Positions 26,947 to 35,688 are shown, numbered from the stretch's first letter. The stretch is DNA of 64,000 nucleotides from Kribbella rubisoli (GCF_004217145.1 NZ_SHKR01000014.1:310001-374000), one strand, 5' to 3'. Notes: generated from the sequence alone by a model not told the origin. Numbers and translations: made by a program.

Positions 26947-27782
26947 CGAACATCTCCGTCCTGAGGTCTCACCGGCTCCGTCACAGGCTGCGTGGCCGGC
27001 TGCTGCACTGGCTGCTGGGCGGTCTGGGCGGACTGCTGAGCCGCGCCCGGTGCCTCACCGGAGATCTCCTTGGGCGCGCTGCCGCCGGAGAGCTGGGCCT
27101 TCATCGCGGCCAGCTCGTTCTCCACGTCGGAGCCGGACGACATCCGGTCCAGCTCCAGGGTGATGTTGTCCTTGACCGTGCCGCTGGCGTCGTCGAGCGC
27201 GCCGGAGGCGAGCAGCTCGTCGATCGCACCGGCCCGGGCCTGCATCTGCTGGGTCTTGTCCTCGGCCCGCTGGACCGCCAGACCGACGTCGCTCATCTCC
27301 TCGGAGATGCCGGAGAAGGCCTCGTTGATCCGGGTCTGCGCCTCGGCCGCGGTGTAGGTGGCCTTGATGGTCTCCTTGCGGGTCCGGAACGACTCGACCT
27401 TGGCCTGCAGCCGCTGGGAGGCGAGCGTCAGCTTCTCCTCCTCACCCTGCAGCTGGGCGTGCTGGGTGGTCAGGTCGTCGATCTGGCCCTGCAGCCCGGA
27501 CTTGCGGGTCAGAGCCTCCCGAGCCAGGTCCTCACGGCCCATCGAGAGCGCCTTCTGGGCCTGCTCCTGCAGCTTCGCCGACTGGGACTGCAGCTGGGAG
27601 GCCTGCAACTCCACCCGCTTGCGACTGGTGGCCACGTCGGCCACGCCCCGCCGTACCTTCTGGAGCAGCTCGAGCTGCTTCTGATACGAGTAGTCAAGGG
27701 TTTCGCGAGGATCCTCGGCCTTGTCCAGGGCGGAGTTCGCCTTGGCCTTGAAGATCGTCGACATCCGCTTGAAGATGCTCAT
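26943..27782 (-). CDS. pspA: Phage shock protein A / IM30 family protein
   Basis: A 279-residue, almost fully helical coiled-coil protein. It starts with the amphipathic helix MSIFKRMSTIFKAKAN, has the conserved EDPRETLDYSYQKQ segment and long heptad regions to about residue 215, and ends in a Gln/Pro-rich tail. PspA/IM30 proteins polymerise on the inner membrane face and protect it under stress. The ATG at 27782 fits the family N-terminus and has AGAAGGGG upstream. The terminal tail (about residues 230-279: QPVQQPATQPVTEP) is a low-complexity addition found in some actinobacterial members. Confidence 0.92.
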   Translation of the reverse strand: MSIFKRMSTIFKAKANSALDKAEDPRETLDYSYQKQLELLQKVRRGVADVATSRKRVELQASQLQSQSAKLQEQAQKALSMGREDLAREALTRKSGLQGQIDDLTTQHAQLQGEEEKLTLASQRLQAKVESFRTRKETIKATYTAAEAQTRINEAFSGISEEMSDVGLAVQRAEDKTQQMQARAGAIDELLASGALDDASGTVKDNITLELDRMSSGSDVENELAAMKAQLSGGSAPKEISGEAPGAAQQSAQTAQQPVQQPATQPVTEPVRPQDGDVR

Positions 27783-27948
27783 CGATATCCGTACCCCTTC
27801 TGTGCCGGACTGACGACCCGGCGTGCGTGTCATCCACCCTATGTCCCTATGGGTCACCACACCATCAGGACCGGCCCCGATAAAGTGGTAAGGAGGTCCG
27901 GGGACCACCCCGAGTCGCGACCTGCCCTGCGAATGAGGTTCTGACCCC

Positions 27949-28536
27949 GTGTTCCGTCGTTCCAAGTCTGAAACAGATACCACCGTACCCGCCGAGCCCC
28001 AGGGCAAGGCGGGAGGCAAGGGTCGCCCGACCCCGAGCCGCCGCGACGCCGAGGCGGCGCGCAAGGCCGCGTTCAAAAAGCCACGCAACCGCAAAGAGGC
28101 CTCGGCGATCCGCCGGGAGAAGGTGCGGACCGAGCGGTCCAAGATGCAGTCGGCCATGCAGACCGGCGACGACCGGTACCTGCCGGCCGCCGACAAGGGC
28201 CCGGTGCGCCGGTTCGCCCGGGACTACGTCGACGCCCGGTACTCCGTGATGGAGTTCGCGCTGCCGATCCTGCTGGTGGTGTCGCTGGTCGGCGTGGTCT
28301 TCTCGCCGCAGTTCCCGTGGCTGGCCGGGATGGTCAACCTGCTGTTCCTGGCGATGATCCTGCTGATCGCGGCGGACTGGTTCCTGCTGACGGCCGGTCT
28401 GAAGAAGGCAGTCGGGGTGAAGTACCCGAAGGAGTCGACCAAGGGCCTCGGGTTCTACGCCGTTCGCCGGACCATGCAGATGCGCCGCTGGCGGCTGCCG
28501 AAGCCGATGGTGAAACGCGGCGAGAAGCCTCACTAA
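27949..28536 (+). CDS. DUF3043 family membrane protein
   Basis: A 195-residue protein matching the actinobacterial DUF3043 family: a basic N-terminal region (KGRPTPSRRDAEAARKAAF), a conserved stretch PVRRFARDYVDARYSVMEF, then two hydrophobic helices (about 102-122 and 126-148) and a basic C-terminus. Function is unknown. The GTG at 27949 follows GAGG at a usual distance. It is divergent from pspA with a 166-bp spacer that holds no feature I can name beyond AT-richer stretches that may be the two promoters. Confidence 0.88.
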   Translation: MFRRSKSETDTTVPAEPQGKAGGKGRPTPSRRDAEAARKAAFKKPRNRKEASAIRREKVRTERSKMQSAMQTGDDRYLPAADKGPVRRFARDYVDARYSVMEFALPILLVVSLVGVVFSPQFPWLAGMVNLLFLAMILLIAADWFLLTAGLKKAVGVKYPKESTKGLGFYAVRRTMQMRRWRLPKPMVKRGEKPH

Positions 28537-28572
28537 GAATTGGCATCCTGATCGGACGGTAGGGTCAGACGT

Positions 28573-29583
28573 ATGGACTTTCGCTTTCTCGGCAACAGCG
28601 GTTTGAAGGTCAGCGAGATCTCGTACGGGAACTGGCTCACGCACGGGTCGCAGGTGGAGAACGAGCAGGCGAAGGCCTGCGTGCGGGCGGCGCTGGACGC
28701 CGGCATCACGACGTTCGACACCGCGGACACCTACGCCAACACGGCGGCCGAGTCGGTGCTCGGCGAGGCGCTGGCCGGTGAGCGACGCGAGTCACTGGAG
28801 ATCTTCACCAAGGTGTACTGGCCCACCGGCCCGAAGGGCCCGAACGACACCGGCCTGTCCCGCAAGCACATCCACGAGTCGATCAACGGCTCGCTGAAGC
28901 GGCTCGGCACGGAGTACGTCGACCTCTACCAGGCGCACCGGTACGACACCGAGACGCCGCTGGAGGAGACGATGGAGGCGTTCGCCGACGTCGTCCGGCA
29001 GGGCAAGGCGCTGTACATCGGCGTCTCGGAGTGGACCGCGGAGCAGCTGCAGGAGGGCCACCGGCTGGCCCGCGAGCTGCGGATCCCGTTCGTCTCGAAC
29101 CAGCCGCAGTACAGCATGCTCTGGCGGGTGATCGAGGCCGAGGTGGTCCCGGCCTCCGAGGAGCTCGGCATCGGCCAGGTGGTGTTCTCGCCGATCGCAC
29201 AGGGTGTGCTCACCGGCAAGTACCTGCCCGGTCAGCAGCCGCCGGAGGGCTCCCGGGCCACCGACGAGAAGGGCGGCGCGACCTTCATCAAGCGCTTCCT
29301 GACCGACGACGTGCTGACCCGGGTCCAGGAGCTGAAGCCGATCGCGGCCGAGGTCGACCTGTCCCTGTCCCAGCTGGCGGTCGCCTGGGTGCTGCAGAAC
29401 CCGAACGTCTCGTCCGCGATCGTCGGCGCCTCCCGGCCCGAGCAGGTCACCGAGAACGTGAAGGCCTCCGGCGTGAAGCTGGACGACGGTCTGCTGAAGC
29501 GGATCGACGAGGTCCTCGGCGGCATCGTCGAGCGTGACCCGGCCAAGACCGCGCAGAACTCGCCGCAGGCGCGGGTGGCGTGA
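28573..29583 (+). CDS. Aldo/keto reductase (Kv-beta-like group)
   Basis: A 336-residue (alpha/beta)8-barrel NADPH oxidoreductase. The catalytic tetrad can be placed: Asp and Tyr in DTADTYAN, Lys in IFTKVYW and His in YQAHRYD. The C-terminal cofactor loop has IVGASRPEQ. The pattern LGNSGLKVSEISYGNWLTHG is that of the potassium-channel beta-subunit-like reductases, common as single copies in actinobacteria. The substrate is unknown. The stop overlaps the start of the small gene at 29580, so the two may be co-transcribed. Confidence 0.93.
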   Translation: MDFRFLGNSGLKVSEISYGNWLTHGSQVENEQAKACVRAALDAGITTFDTADTYANTAAESVLGEALAGERRESLEIFTKVYWPTGPKGPNDTGLSRKHIHESINGSLKRLGTEYVDLYQAHRYDTETPLEETMEAFADVVRQGKALYIGVSEWTAEQLQEGHRLARELRIPFVSNQPQYSMLWRVIEAEVVPASEELGIGQVVFSPIAQGVLTGKYLPGQQPPEGSRATDEKGGATFIKRFLTDDVLTRVQELKPIAAEVDLSLSQLAVAWVLQNPNVSSAIVGASRPEQVTENVKASGVKLDDGLLKRIDEVLGGIVERDPAKTAQNSPQARVA

Positions 29584-29792
29584 TGAGCTGGAACTGGCGG
29601 TTCGAGACCGCCTCCGGCGCCCTGGTCGACCCCGGTGAGGTCGGCGGGGCGGAGTTCTCGGCCCAGGGTGACGCGGAGAGCTGGCTGGGCGAGGTCTGGC
29701 GCGATCTGGCCGACCGCGGCGTCAGCCAGGTCTACCTGCTCGAGGACAACCGTGAGGTCTACGGGCCGATGAGTCTGTCGTCGGCAGAGTAG
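29580..29792 (+). CDS. Small conserved-type hypothetical protein
   Basis: A 70-residue acidic, aromatic-rich protein (MSWNWRFETASG, WLGEVWRDLAD, VYLLEDNREVYGPM). The start is GTG at 29580 (GTGA overlap with the reductase stop) or ATG at 29583. No membrane segment, cysteine or known motif is visible. Tight coupling to the aldo/keto reductase gene and even codon use support it as real. Function is unknown. The cobalamin riboswitch begins about 20 bp after its stop. Confidence 0.65.
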   Translation: MMSWNWRFETASGALVDPGEVGGAEFSAQGDAESWLGEVWRDLADRGVSQVYLLEDNREVYGPMSLSSAE

Positions 29793-29811
29793 AGTTCCGG
29801 TCGAACCACAC

Positions 29812-29925
29812 GCCTGCGTCACAGGGAAGCCGGTCGAAGTCCGGCGCTGACCCGCAACCGTAGGCCACCCGTCTCCAACTGGAGACGGGTGGCGAGCCGG
29901 ACCACTGTGACGCAAGCAGACAGGC
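29812..29925 (+). ncRNA. Cobalamin (adenosylcobalamin-type) riboswitch
   Basis: The conserved core is present: GGGAAGCCGGTCGAAGTCC, then GCTGACCCGCAACCGTAG, and the B12-box-like GAGCCGGACCACTG. Closing pairs GCCTG (29812-29816) with CAGGC (29921-29925), and TGCGTCAC (29815-29822) with GTGACGCA (29907-29914), bracket it. A perfect 13-bp variable-arm hairpin spans 29864-29893. It lies upstream of the secreted protein and ECF transporter genes and should lower their expression when B12 is abundant. Confidence 0.93.
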
Positions 29926-29948
29926 TCACCTACCCGCCGTGGTCCGCG

Positions 29949-29992
29949 GGTGGAGCCCCTACCCTGCCGGTGCAGGCGGGATCTCCTCCACC
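29949..29992 (+). promoter_or_regulatory. Likely expression platform hairpin of the riboswitch
   Basis: GGTGGAG (29949-29955) can pair with CTCCACC (29986-29992), and CCTGC with GCAGG inside it. It lies between the aptamer and the ribosome binding site (GAGGAC, near 30010). No U-run follows, so control of translation or of anti-structure is more likely than simple termination. Confidence 0.5.
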
Positions 29993-30020
29993 GGGCTGCG
30001 GCCCGAACGAGGACACGAGA

Positions 30021-30728
30021 ATGACTGCACATCGGACCGTACGACTGGTCTTCAGCCTGCTGGCGGGTCTCCTGCTTGCTGGGACTGTCGCGACTACAGC
30101 GCAGGCCGAGGACGGCTACCGGTTCTGGGGCTATTACCAGTGGACCAACGGCACCTGGGCCTTCTCGCAGAAGGGCGCGGACGCCTACGTCCCGGCCGAC
30201 GGCGGCATCGAGGGCTGGCGGTTCGCCGTCGGCGGCGCGAAGCCGCGGGTGCCCCGGGCCGCCGGCGACTTCGACGCGATCTGCGGCAAGACCCCGCCCG
30301 AGACCGGCAAGAAGCGGGTGGCGCTGGTCGTCGACCCCGGTACGCCGGAGGACGCGGTCACCGGTGACACCCCTGCCCAGCCGACCGGCACCTGTGTGGT
30401 GACGGACCCGAAGTCGAACGGCGCGCAGGTCCTGGCCGCCGTCGCACCGGTCCGCATCGAGAAGGGCCTCACCTGCGGCGTCGCCGGCTATCCGTCCAAG
30501 GGCTGCGGCGACCAGGTGAAAAGCATCAACGTCCCCGCCACCGACACGCCTGTCACCCTGCAGGTGGGCCCGGCAGTGGGCTCGACGGCCGTCCAGCCCA
30601 CACCGGCCGCGTCCTCGAAGGACGACAGCGGAGCGCCATGGACCGGCATCATCATCGCGGCAATCGTCGTGGTGCTTCTGGGCGGAGGCGGCTTCTTGCT
30701 GAACCGCCGCCGTACTGCGGCCAAGTAG
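30021..30728 (+). CDS. Secreted, membrane-anchored protein of an ECF vitamin transporter operon (SCO2322-like)
   Basis: A 235-residue protein with a signal peptide (hydrophobic run at about 9-25, AQA cleavage site), an external domain and a C-terminal membrane helix (about 209-228) with a positive stop (NRRRTAAK). The external part has a WGYYQW and GIEGWRF pattern and four cysteines that may form two disulfides. It resembles the actinobacterial SCO2322 family, which also sits beside ECF transporter genes; this is a recollection. It is the first gene under the cobalamin riboswitch, so it may bind a corrinoid outside the cell and hand it to the transporter. That function is inference. Confidence 0.75.
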   Translation: MTAHRTVRLVFSLLAGLLLAGTVATTAQAEDGYRFWGYYQWTNGTWAFSQKGADAYVPADGGIEGWRFAVGGAKPRVPRAAGDFDAICGKTPPETGKKRVALVVDPGTPEDAVTGDTPAQPTGTCVVTDPKSNGAQVLAAVAPVRIEKGLTCGVAGYPSKGCGDQVKSINVPATDTPVTLQVGPAVGSTAVQPTPAASSKDDSGAPWTGIIIAAIVVVLLGGGGFLLNRRRTAAK

Positions 30729-30741
30729 TGGCTCAGTAGTC

Positions 30742-31827
30742 GTGCGCGCCGTCCACCACCTCACGCTCCCCCGGGCACTCCACCCGGGGGCCTGGTGGTT
30801 GTGGGCGCTCTGCATGGCTGTGGCGGCCAGCAGGACCCGCAACCCGGTCCTGCTCGCCCTGATCCTCGCGGTGACCGGATTCGTCGTGGCAGCGCGCCGG
30901 AGCGATGCACCGTGGGCACACAGCTTCACTGCGTTCCTGAAGCTCGGTCTGTTGGTCATCGGCGTCCGCGTGGTCCTGCAGGCGCTCCTGTCGACCCGCT
31001 CGCAGGGAAACACGGTGCTGTTCACGCTGCCGCAGATCCCGTTGCCTGAGTGGGCTGCGGGCGTCAAGCTCGGCGGAGAGGTCACGGCAGAGGCTCTGAT
31101 GACCGCCCTGTACGACGGTGCGCAGCTGGCCGTCATGCTCTGCTGTGTAGGTGCTGCCAACGCACTGGCCAGTCCACGGCGCCTGCTGAAGTCGTTGCCA
31201 GCAGCGCTCTACGAGATGGGCGTGGCCTGCGTGGTCGCACTGACCTTCGCGCCTCAACTGGTGACCGACGGTCGCCGCATCCGCGCCGCACGCCGTTTGC
31301 GCGGCCGCACCCGCGCCTCCTTCCGTACGACGGCCATGCCCGTGTTGGAAGGTGCCCTGGACCGGTCGGTCGAGCTCGCTGCCGCGATGGACTCCCGCGG
31401 CTACGGCCGTACGGCGCATGCCCCGCGCGCTCAGCGTCGGCTCACAGCGCTGTGCGTGCTGCTCGGACTGCTGGGCATCCTGCTCGGCGTCTACGCGCTG
31501 CTGACGGACTCCATGTCTTTCCCGTTCGCCGCGGGCGCACTGGCGGTCGGCGTACTGCTGGCGGTCGGTGCGATGGCGATCGGGCGCCAGCGGGTGGCCA
31601 GGACGAGGTACCGGCCTGATCCGTGGGCGTTGCCCGAGTGGCTGGTCGTGGCCGCTGGTGCGGTGGCTGCGGGTGCGATGGTGACCGCCGCGGCACGTGG
31701 CGTGCACGGTCTGTTGCTGGACGGTCCGTTGGTCGTACCACCGGTTCCCTGGCTACCGGTTATCGGCGTACTGATCGGGCTGGTGCCTGCGTTGGCCGCA
31801 CCGCCGTTGAAGAAGGCGGTCGCATGA
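30742..31827 (+). CDS. ECF transporter transmembrane component (EcfT/CbiQ family)
   Basis: A 361-residue membrane protein with several hydrophobic helices and the two cytoplasmic coupling motifs of EcfT proteins: an Ala-Arg-Arg motif in RIRAARRLRG and a second in AAMDSRGYG. It links the two ATPase domains to the substrate-binding S component. The start is a GTG at 30742 with a weak ribosome binding site; a shorter start cannot be excluded. It is longer than usual (about 250-270) because of extra C-terminal membrane helices from about residue 230 on. The gene overlaps the ATPase gene (ATGA). Confidence 0.88.
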   Translation: MRAVHHLTLPRALHPGAWWLWALCMAVAASRTRNPVLLALILAVTGFVVAARRSDAPWAHSFTAFLKLGLLVIGVRVVLQALLSTRSQGNTVLFTLPQIPLPEWAAGVKLGGEVTAEALMTALYDGAQLAVMLCCVGAANALASPRRLLKSLPAALYEMGVACVVALTFAPQLVTDGRRIRAARRLRGRTRASFRTTAMPVLEGALDRSVELAAAMDSRGYGRTAHAPRAQRRLTALCVLLGLLGILLGVYALLTDSMSFPFAAGALAVGVLLAVGAMAIGRQRVARTRYRPDPWALPEWLVVAAGAVAAGAMVTAAARGVHGLLLDGPLVVPPVPWLPVIGVLIGLVPALAAPPLKKAVA

Positions 31828-33434
31828 TCGAGTTCGACCGCGTCTCTGTGACGTACGACGGGGCCACTGAGCCGGCACTCCGCGATGTGAGTCTCATCGT
31901 GCCGGAGGGCGAGCTGGCGCTGGTGATCGGGCGGACCGGGTCCGGCAAGTCCACGTTGCTGCGGGCAATCAACGGACTGGTGCCGCACTTCACCGGCGGC
32001 ACGCTGTCCGGTCGGGTGCTCGTCGACGGACGGGACACCCGGGAGTACCGGCCGCGGGACCTCGCGGACGTGGTCGGGATGGTCGGTCAGGACCCGATGG
32101 CGGGGTTCGTCACCGACACGGTCGAGGACGAGCTGGCGTACAGCATGGAGTCGCTGGGCATCGCGCCGGATGTGATGCGGCGACGCGTCGAGGAGACGCT
32201 CGACCTGCTGGGGCTGGCCGACGTACGGGACCGTGCACTGGCGTCGTTGTCGGGCGGCCAGCGGCAGCGGACCGCTATCGGAGCAGCTCTCACGTCGCAT
32301 CCCGCCGTACTCGTGCTGGATGAGCCGACGTCTGCGCTGGACCCACAGGCGGCCGAAGAGGTGCTGGCTGCACTGCAGCGGTTGGTGCACGACCTGGGCG
32401 TCACTGTGGTGCTGGCTGAGCATCGGCTCGAGCGCGTGATCCAGTACGCCGACCGCGTGATCGAAGTACCGGGTGGTGCCGCTGCGGTGTCGACAGGGCT
32501 ACCTGCTGAGCGCATGGTCACGGCACCTGTCGCACCACCTGTGGTGGAGCTGGGACGGCTGGCTGGTTGGTCGCCGCTCCCCCTGTCCGTGCGGGACGCT
32601 CGGCGGGCGGCGGTCGCGCTACGTCGTCAGCTGGACAGTGCTGCACCGGTGAGGTCGGTTGCTGCGCTGGGTGATGAGTTGGCTCGGTGTGCTGATCTGG
32701 TCGTTGGCTACGGCAACGTGATGGCGCTGCGTGGTGTCTCGCTCAGCGTGAAGGCCGGTGAAGTCGTCGCGCTGATGGGCCGCAACGGCGCGGGCAAGTC
32801 GACGCTGCTCAACACCCTCGTCGGCATCCTGCCGGCTCGGTCGGGCACTGCGGTCGCGGCCGGTACCGACCCGCACCGGATGAAGCCGGCGCAGCTGGTG
32901 AAGGCAGTCGGACTGGTCCCACAAGAGCCTGCGGACCTCCTGTATGCCGCGACGGTCGCCGACGAGTGTTCTGCCGCGGACTCCGACTTCAAAGTGCCCG
33001 CAGGTAGTTGCCGAGCGCTGCTCGAGCGGCTGGCTCCAGATGTGGCTTTGGACCAGCATCCACGGGACCTGTCCGAGGGGCAGCGGCTCTGCCTGGCGCT
33101 GGCCGTCGTACTGTGCGGGGCTCCGCCGTTGCTGTTGCTGGACGAGCCGACGCGCGGGCTGGACTACGGCGCCAAGCGCCGTCTGGTTGCGATTCTGCGC
33201 GAGCTGGCCGCGGCCGGGCACGCGGTCGTGTTGTCGACGCATGACGTCGAGATGGTCGCTGAGGTCGCCACTCGGGTGATGGTGCTCGCAGAGGGCGAGT
33301 TGGTCAGCGACGGCGATACGGCCGAGGTGATTGCCGGGTCGCCGGCGTTCGCGCCGCAGGTGGCGAAGATCCTTGCCCCGTTGCCGTTCCTGACCGTCGG
33401 AGAAGTCGCTGACGCATTGGACCGGGCGTCGTGA
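31824..33434 (+). CDS. ECF transporter ATPase, two fused ATP-binding domains
   Basis: A 536-residue protein with two complete ABC domains. The first has Walker A GRTGSGKS, signature LSGGQRQR and Walker B VLVLDEPTSALD; the second has GRNGAGKS, signature LSEGQRLCLAL and LLLLDEPTRGLD. In ECF systems the two ATPases are often separate (EcfA1 and EcfA2) or fused, as here. It energises uptake by the T and S components encoded on either side, with ATGA and GTGA overlaps. Note that the second signature is SEGQ instead of SGGQ; this is also seen in functional ABC proteins. Confidence 0.92.
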   Translation: MIEFDRVSVTYDGATEPALRDVSLIVPEGELALVIGRTGSGKSTLLRAINGLVPHFTGGTLSGRVLVDGRDTREYRPRDLADVVGMVGQDPMAGFVTDTVEDELAYSMESLGIAPDVMRRRVEETLDLLGLADVRDRALASLSGGQRQRTAIGAALTSHPAVLVLDEPTSALDPQAAEEVLAALQRLVHDLGVTVVLAEHRLERVIQYADRVIEVPGGAAAVSTGLPAERMVTAPVAPPVVELGRLAGWSPLPLSVRDARRAAVALRRQLDSAAPVRSVAALGDELARCADLVVGYGNVMALRGVSLSVKAGEVVALMGRNGAGKSTLLNTLVGILPARSGTAVAAGTDPHRMKPAQLVKAVGLVPQEPADLLYAATVADECSAADSDFKVPAGSCRALLERLAPDVALDQHPRDLSEGQRLCLALAVVLCGAPPLLLLDEPTRGLDYGAKRRLVAILRELAAAGHAVVLSTHDVEMVAEVATRVMVLAEGELVSDGDTAEVIAGSPAFAPQVAKILAPLPFLTVGEVADALDRAS

Positions 33435-34237
33435 GGCTGATCCGGCTGAAGCCGCGGAGTACGGCGACGTTGCTGGTCGCGTCGCTGGTCGGCGTACTCG
33501 CGTTCGCGTGGCCGCTGTTCTTCCGGACGTCCCAGGCGGGTGCATCCGCGATCGGGCACACGACGGATGCGCCGTGGCTGTTCGTGTTGCTGCTGCCGTT
33601 GCTGGTGGCCGTCGTACTCGCGGAGCTGTCCGAGTCCGGGATCGACGCGAAGGTGATCTCGCTGGTCGGCATGCTCGCGGCGGTCGGTGCGGCGTTGCGG
33701 GCGTTGGGTCCGGGTACGGCGGGGCTCGAACCGGGGTTCTTCGTGCTCGTGCTGGCGGGGCGGGCGTTCGGCGCCGGGTTCGGGTTCGTGCTCGGGGCGG
33801 TGTCGTTGCTGGGCGGGGCGTTGATCAGCGGCGGGGTCGGGCCGTGGATGCCGTTCCAGATGTTCGCGTGCGCGTGGGTCGGGTGTCTTGCGGGGCTGTT
33901 GCCGCGGGTCGGCGGGCGGTTGGAGTTGCTGCTGCTGGCGGCGTACTCGATGGTGTCGGGGGTGTTGTACGGCGTGATCATGAACCTGTGGTTCTGGCCG
34001 TACGCGACGTTCGGCAGCGACTTCTCCTTCGTCCCCGGTGACGAACTGGCGGCGAACCTGCACCGATATTTCCTGTTCGTGGTGGCGACCTCGCTGGGCT
34101 GGGACATCCCGCGCGGCATCCTGTCCGCCGTACTTGTCCTGCTGCTGGGGCGGCCCATCCTGAACGCGTTCCGCCGTACGGCGCGGAAGGCGGCCTTCGA
34201 GGCGCCGGTAGTTTTCGAGCGGAGGACCGATGTCTGA
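33431..34237 (+). CDS. ECF transporter substrate-binding (S) component, probably for cobalamin or a corrinoid
   Basis: A 268-residue membrane protein with about six hydrophobic helices, the topology of S components. A Gly-rich stretch (GRAFGAGFGFVLGAVSLLGGAL) and a conserved polar segment (GPWMPFQMFACAW) are typical of ligand pockets of this fold. It starts at a GTG overlapping the ATPase stop. Location under a cobalamin riboswitch and next to cobU and cobS points to B12, cobinamide or another precursor as ligand. The family (CbrT-like or other) was not established. Confidence 0.82.
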   Translation: MRLIRLKPRSTATLLVASLVGVLAFAWPLFFRTSQAGASAIGHTTDAPWLFVLLLPLLVAVVLAELSESGIDAKVISLVGMLAAVGAALRALGPGTAGLEPGFFVLVLAGRAFGAGFGFVLGAVSLLGGALISGGVGPWMPFQMFACAWVGCLAGLLPRVGGRLELLLLAAYSMVSGVLYGVIMNLWFWPYATFGSDFSFVPGDELAANLHRYFLFVVATSLGWDIPRGILSAVLVLLLGRPILNAFRRTARKAAFEAPVVFERRTDV

Positions 34238-34757
34238 CCGAACCCTGATCCTCGGCGGAGCCCGCTCCGGCAAATCCATCGCCGCCGAACGCCTGCTGTC
34301 GTTGGAGTCCGACGTCCTGTACGTCGCCACCGGCGGGGACGACTCAGGCAACGCCGAATGGGCCGCCCGCGTCGCCAAACATCAGTCCCGCCGCCCGGAC
34401 TCCTGGGGTCTGGCCGAGACGATCGACCTGGTCCCACTCCTCTCCACTCCCGGCCCGCCCCTCCTGATCGACTGCCTGACGCTCTGGCTCTCCCGGACCA
34501 TGGACACGGCCGATGTCTGGACCAACCTGCACCGCGCCGACGCCGTCGAACAACAGATCGCGGAACTGGCCGACGCCTGGTCCACCACTCCTCGGCGAGT
34601 GGTTGCCGTCAGCAACGACGTAGGCTCCGGCATAGTCCCCGCCGACCCCGGCACCCGCCTCTTCCGAGACCTGATGGGCCGCCTCAACACCACCATCTCC
34701 CTCGCCTCCGACCAGGTCCTCTGGACCATCGCCGGCCGAACCGTCCCGCTGACATGA
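34230..34757 (+). CDS. cobU: Adenosylcobinamide kinase / adenosylcobinamide-phosphate guanylyltransferase
   Basis: A 175-residue CobU protein. It opens with the P-loop LGGARSGKS, has DCLTLWL and an EV-like region (VVAVSNDVGSGIVPADPGTRLFRD) that matches the family. It phosphorylates adenosylcobinamide and then adds GMP, in the nucleotide-loop assembly of B12. The ATG overlaps the S-component gene by 8 bp and its stop overlaps cobS by ATGA. With cobS, it lets the cell build B12 from imported cobinamide. Confidence 0.95.
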   Translation: MSDRTLILGGARSGKSIAAERLLSLESDVLYVATGGDDSGNAEWAARVAKHQSRRPDSWGLAETIDLVPLLSTPGPPLLIDCLTLWLSRTMDTADVWTNLHRADAVEQQIAELADAWSTTPRRVVAVSNDVGSGIVPADPGTRLFRDLMGRLNTTISLASDQVLWTIAGRTVPLT

Positions 34758-35539
34758 CGAGCACGACCGGATGGGCTGACGCGGTGCGGCTCGCGTTCGG
34801 GACGCTCACGGTGCTTCCGGCGGGTGTTCCCTCGCGGGTTGATCGGGTGGTTGGTGGGCGGGCGATGGTGCTGGCGCCGGTTGTGGGGCTGGTGATCGGT
34901 GGGGTTGCGGCGGGTGTGATCGCGCTGGCGCAGCTGGTGAAGCCGGAGGCGGACCTGCTGGCGGCCGTGGTGGGAGTGCTGGTGATTGCTGCACTGTCGG
35001 GCGGATTGCACCTCGACGGGTTGGCTGACTTCTCGGATGCGCTCGGGTCCCGGCGGGATCGCGAGACCATGTTGCGGATCATGAAGCAGAGCGACATCGG
35101 CCCGTTCGGTGTCGTCGCGATCGTCGGCGTACTGCTCCTCGACGTCGCCGCCCTCAGCGCCTGCATCCAGTCCGGCTACGGCTGGCAAGCCGTCCTGATC
35201 GCCACCACCGCGAGCCGCCTCACCCTCCCCTGGTCCTGCCGTACGTCGGTCCCCGCGGCCCGCCCCGACGGCCTCGGTACGTTCGTCGCCGGCACGGTCC
35301 GCCCGCTCACAGCCACGGCCGCCACGGCCGTAGTACTCGCCGCCGCCCTCGCCCTGACCTGGCCGTCCTCGAGCCGCCTCGCAGGCTCCGCCGCCGCCGT
35401 CCTGCTGGCCGTCGCAACGAGCCTCGCCACCACCCGCCGCGCACAGACCGCCCTCGGCGGCACGACCGGCGACGTCCTCGGCGCGACCATCGAGCTGGCC
35501 CTCCCGCTGGCCCTGCTCACCCTCGCTCTGACCGTCTGA
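34754..35539 (+). CDS. cobS: Adenosylcobinamide-GDP ribazoletransferase (cobalamin synthase)
   Basis: A 261-residue membrane protein matching CobS: N-terminal FGTLTVLP, and the conserved acidic motif HLDGLADFSDALGSRRDRETMLRIMKQ region near residues 80-105 needed for metal and substrate binding, followed by hydrophobic helices. It joins adenosylcobinamide-GDP and alpha-ribazole, the last step of B12 assembly. ATGA overlap with cobU. No cobT or other corrin genes follow; the next gene is a sugar regulator. Confidence 0.95.
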   Translation: MTSTTGWADAVRLAFGTLTVLPAGVPSRVDRVVGGRAMVLAPVVGLVIGGVAAGVIALAQLVKPEADLLAAVVGVLVIAALSGGLHLDGLADFSDALGSRRDRETMLRIMKQSDIGPFGVVAIVGVLLLDVAALSACIQSGYGWQAVLIATTASRLTLPWSCRTSVPAARPDGLGTFVAGTVRPLTATAATAVVLAAALALTWPSSSRLAGSAAAVLLAVATSLATTRRAQTALGGTTGDVLGATIELALPLALLTLALTV

Positions 35540-35640
35540 AAGCCTGTCTCCACCACCCTCAAACCGAAGTGGTCTACTGTCGCCGTTGAACGTTCTAGTG
35601 GGGTAGTGACAGCGAGGTTGCAGACGATGTTCCTGGTTCA

Positions 35641-35688
35641 CGAGCGCGGAGCGGCCGCGCTCGCCCCGCGATCCGTTATCTTTATGTA
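35641..35688 (+). promoter_or_regulatory. Hairpin and possible leaderless promoter before the ROK gene
   Basis: CGAGCGCGG (35641-35649) and CCGCGCTCG (35655-35663) form a 9-bp stem with a 5-nt loop. Then comes TTATCTTTATGTA directly before the ATG at 35689. No Shine-Dalgarno sequence exists, and TATCTT at 35677-35682 is a good -10 for transcription starting at the ATG, so the mRNA may be leaderless. Confidence 0.5.

Noticed and set aside
27783..27948. Promoter boxes in the pspA/DUF3043 spacer
   Set aside because: Several weak matches exist but none stands out; no sigma-54-type GG-N10-GC element was convincing.
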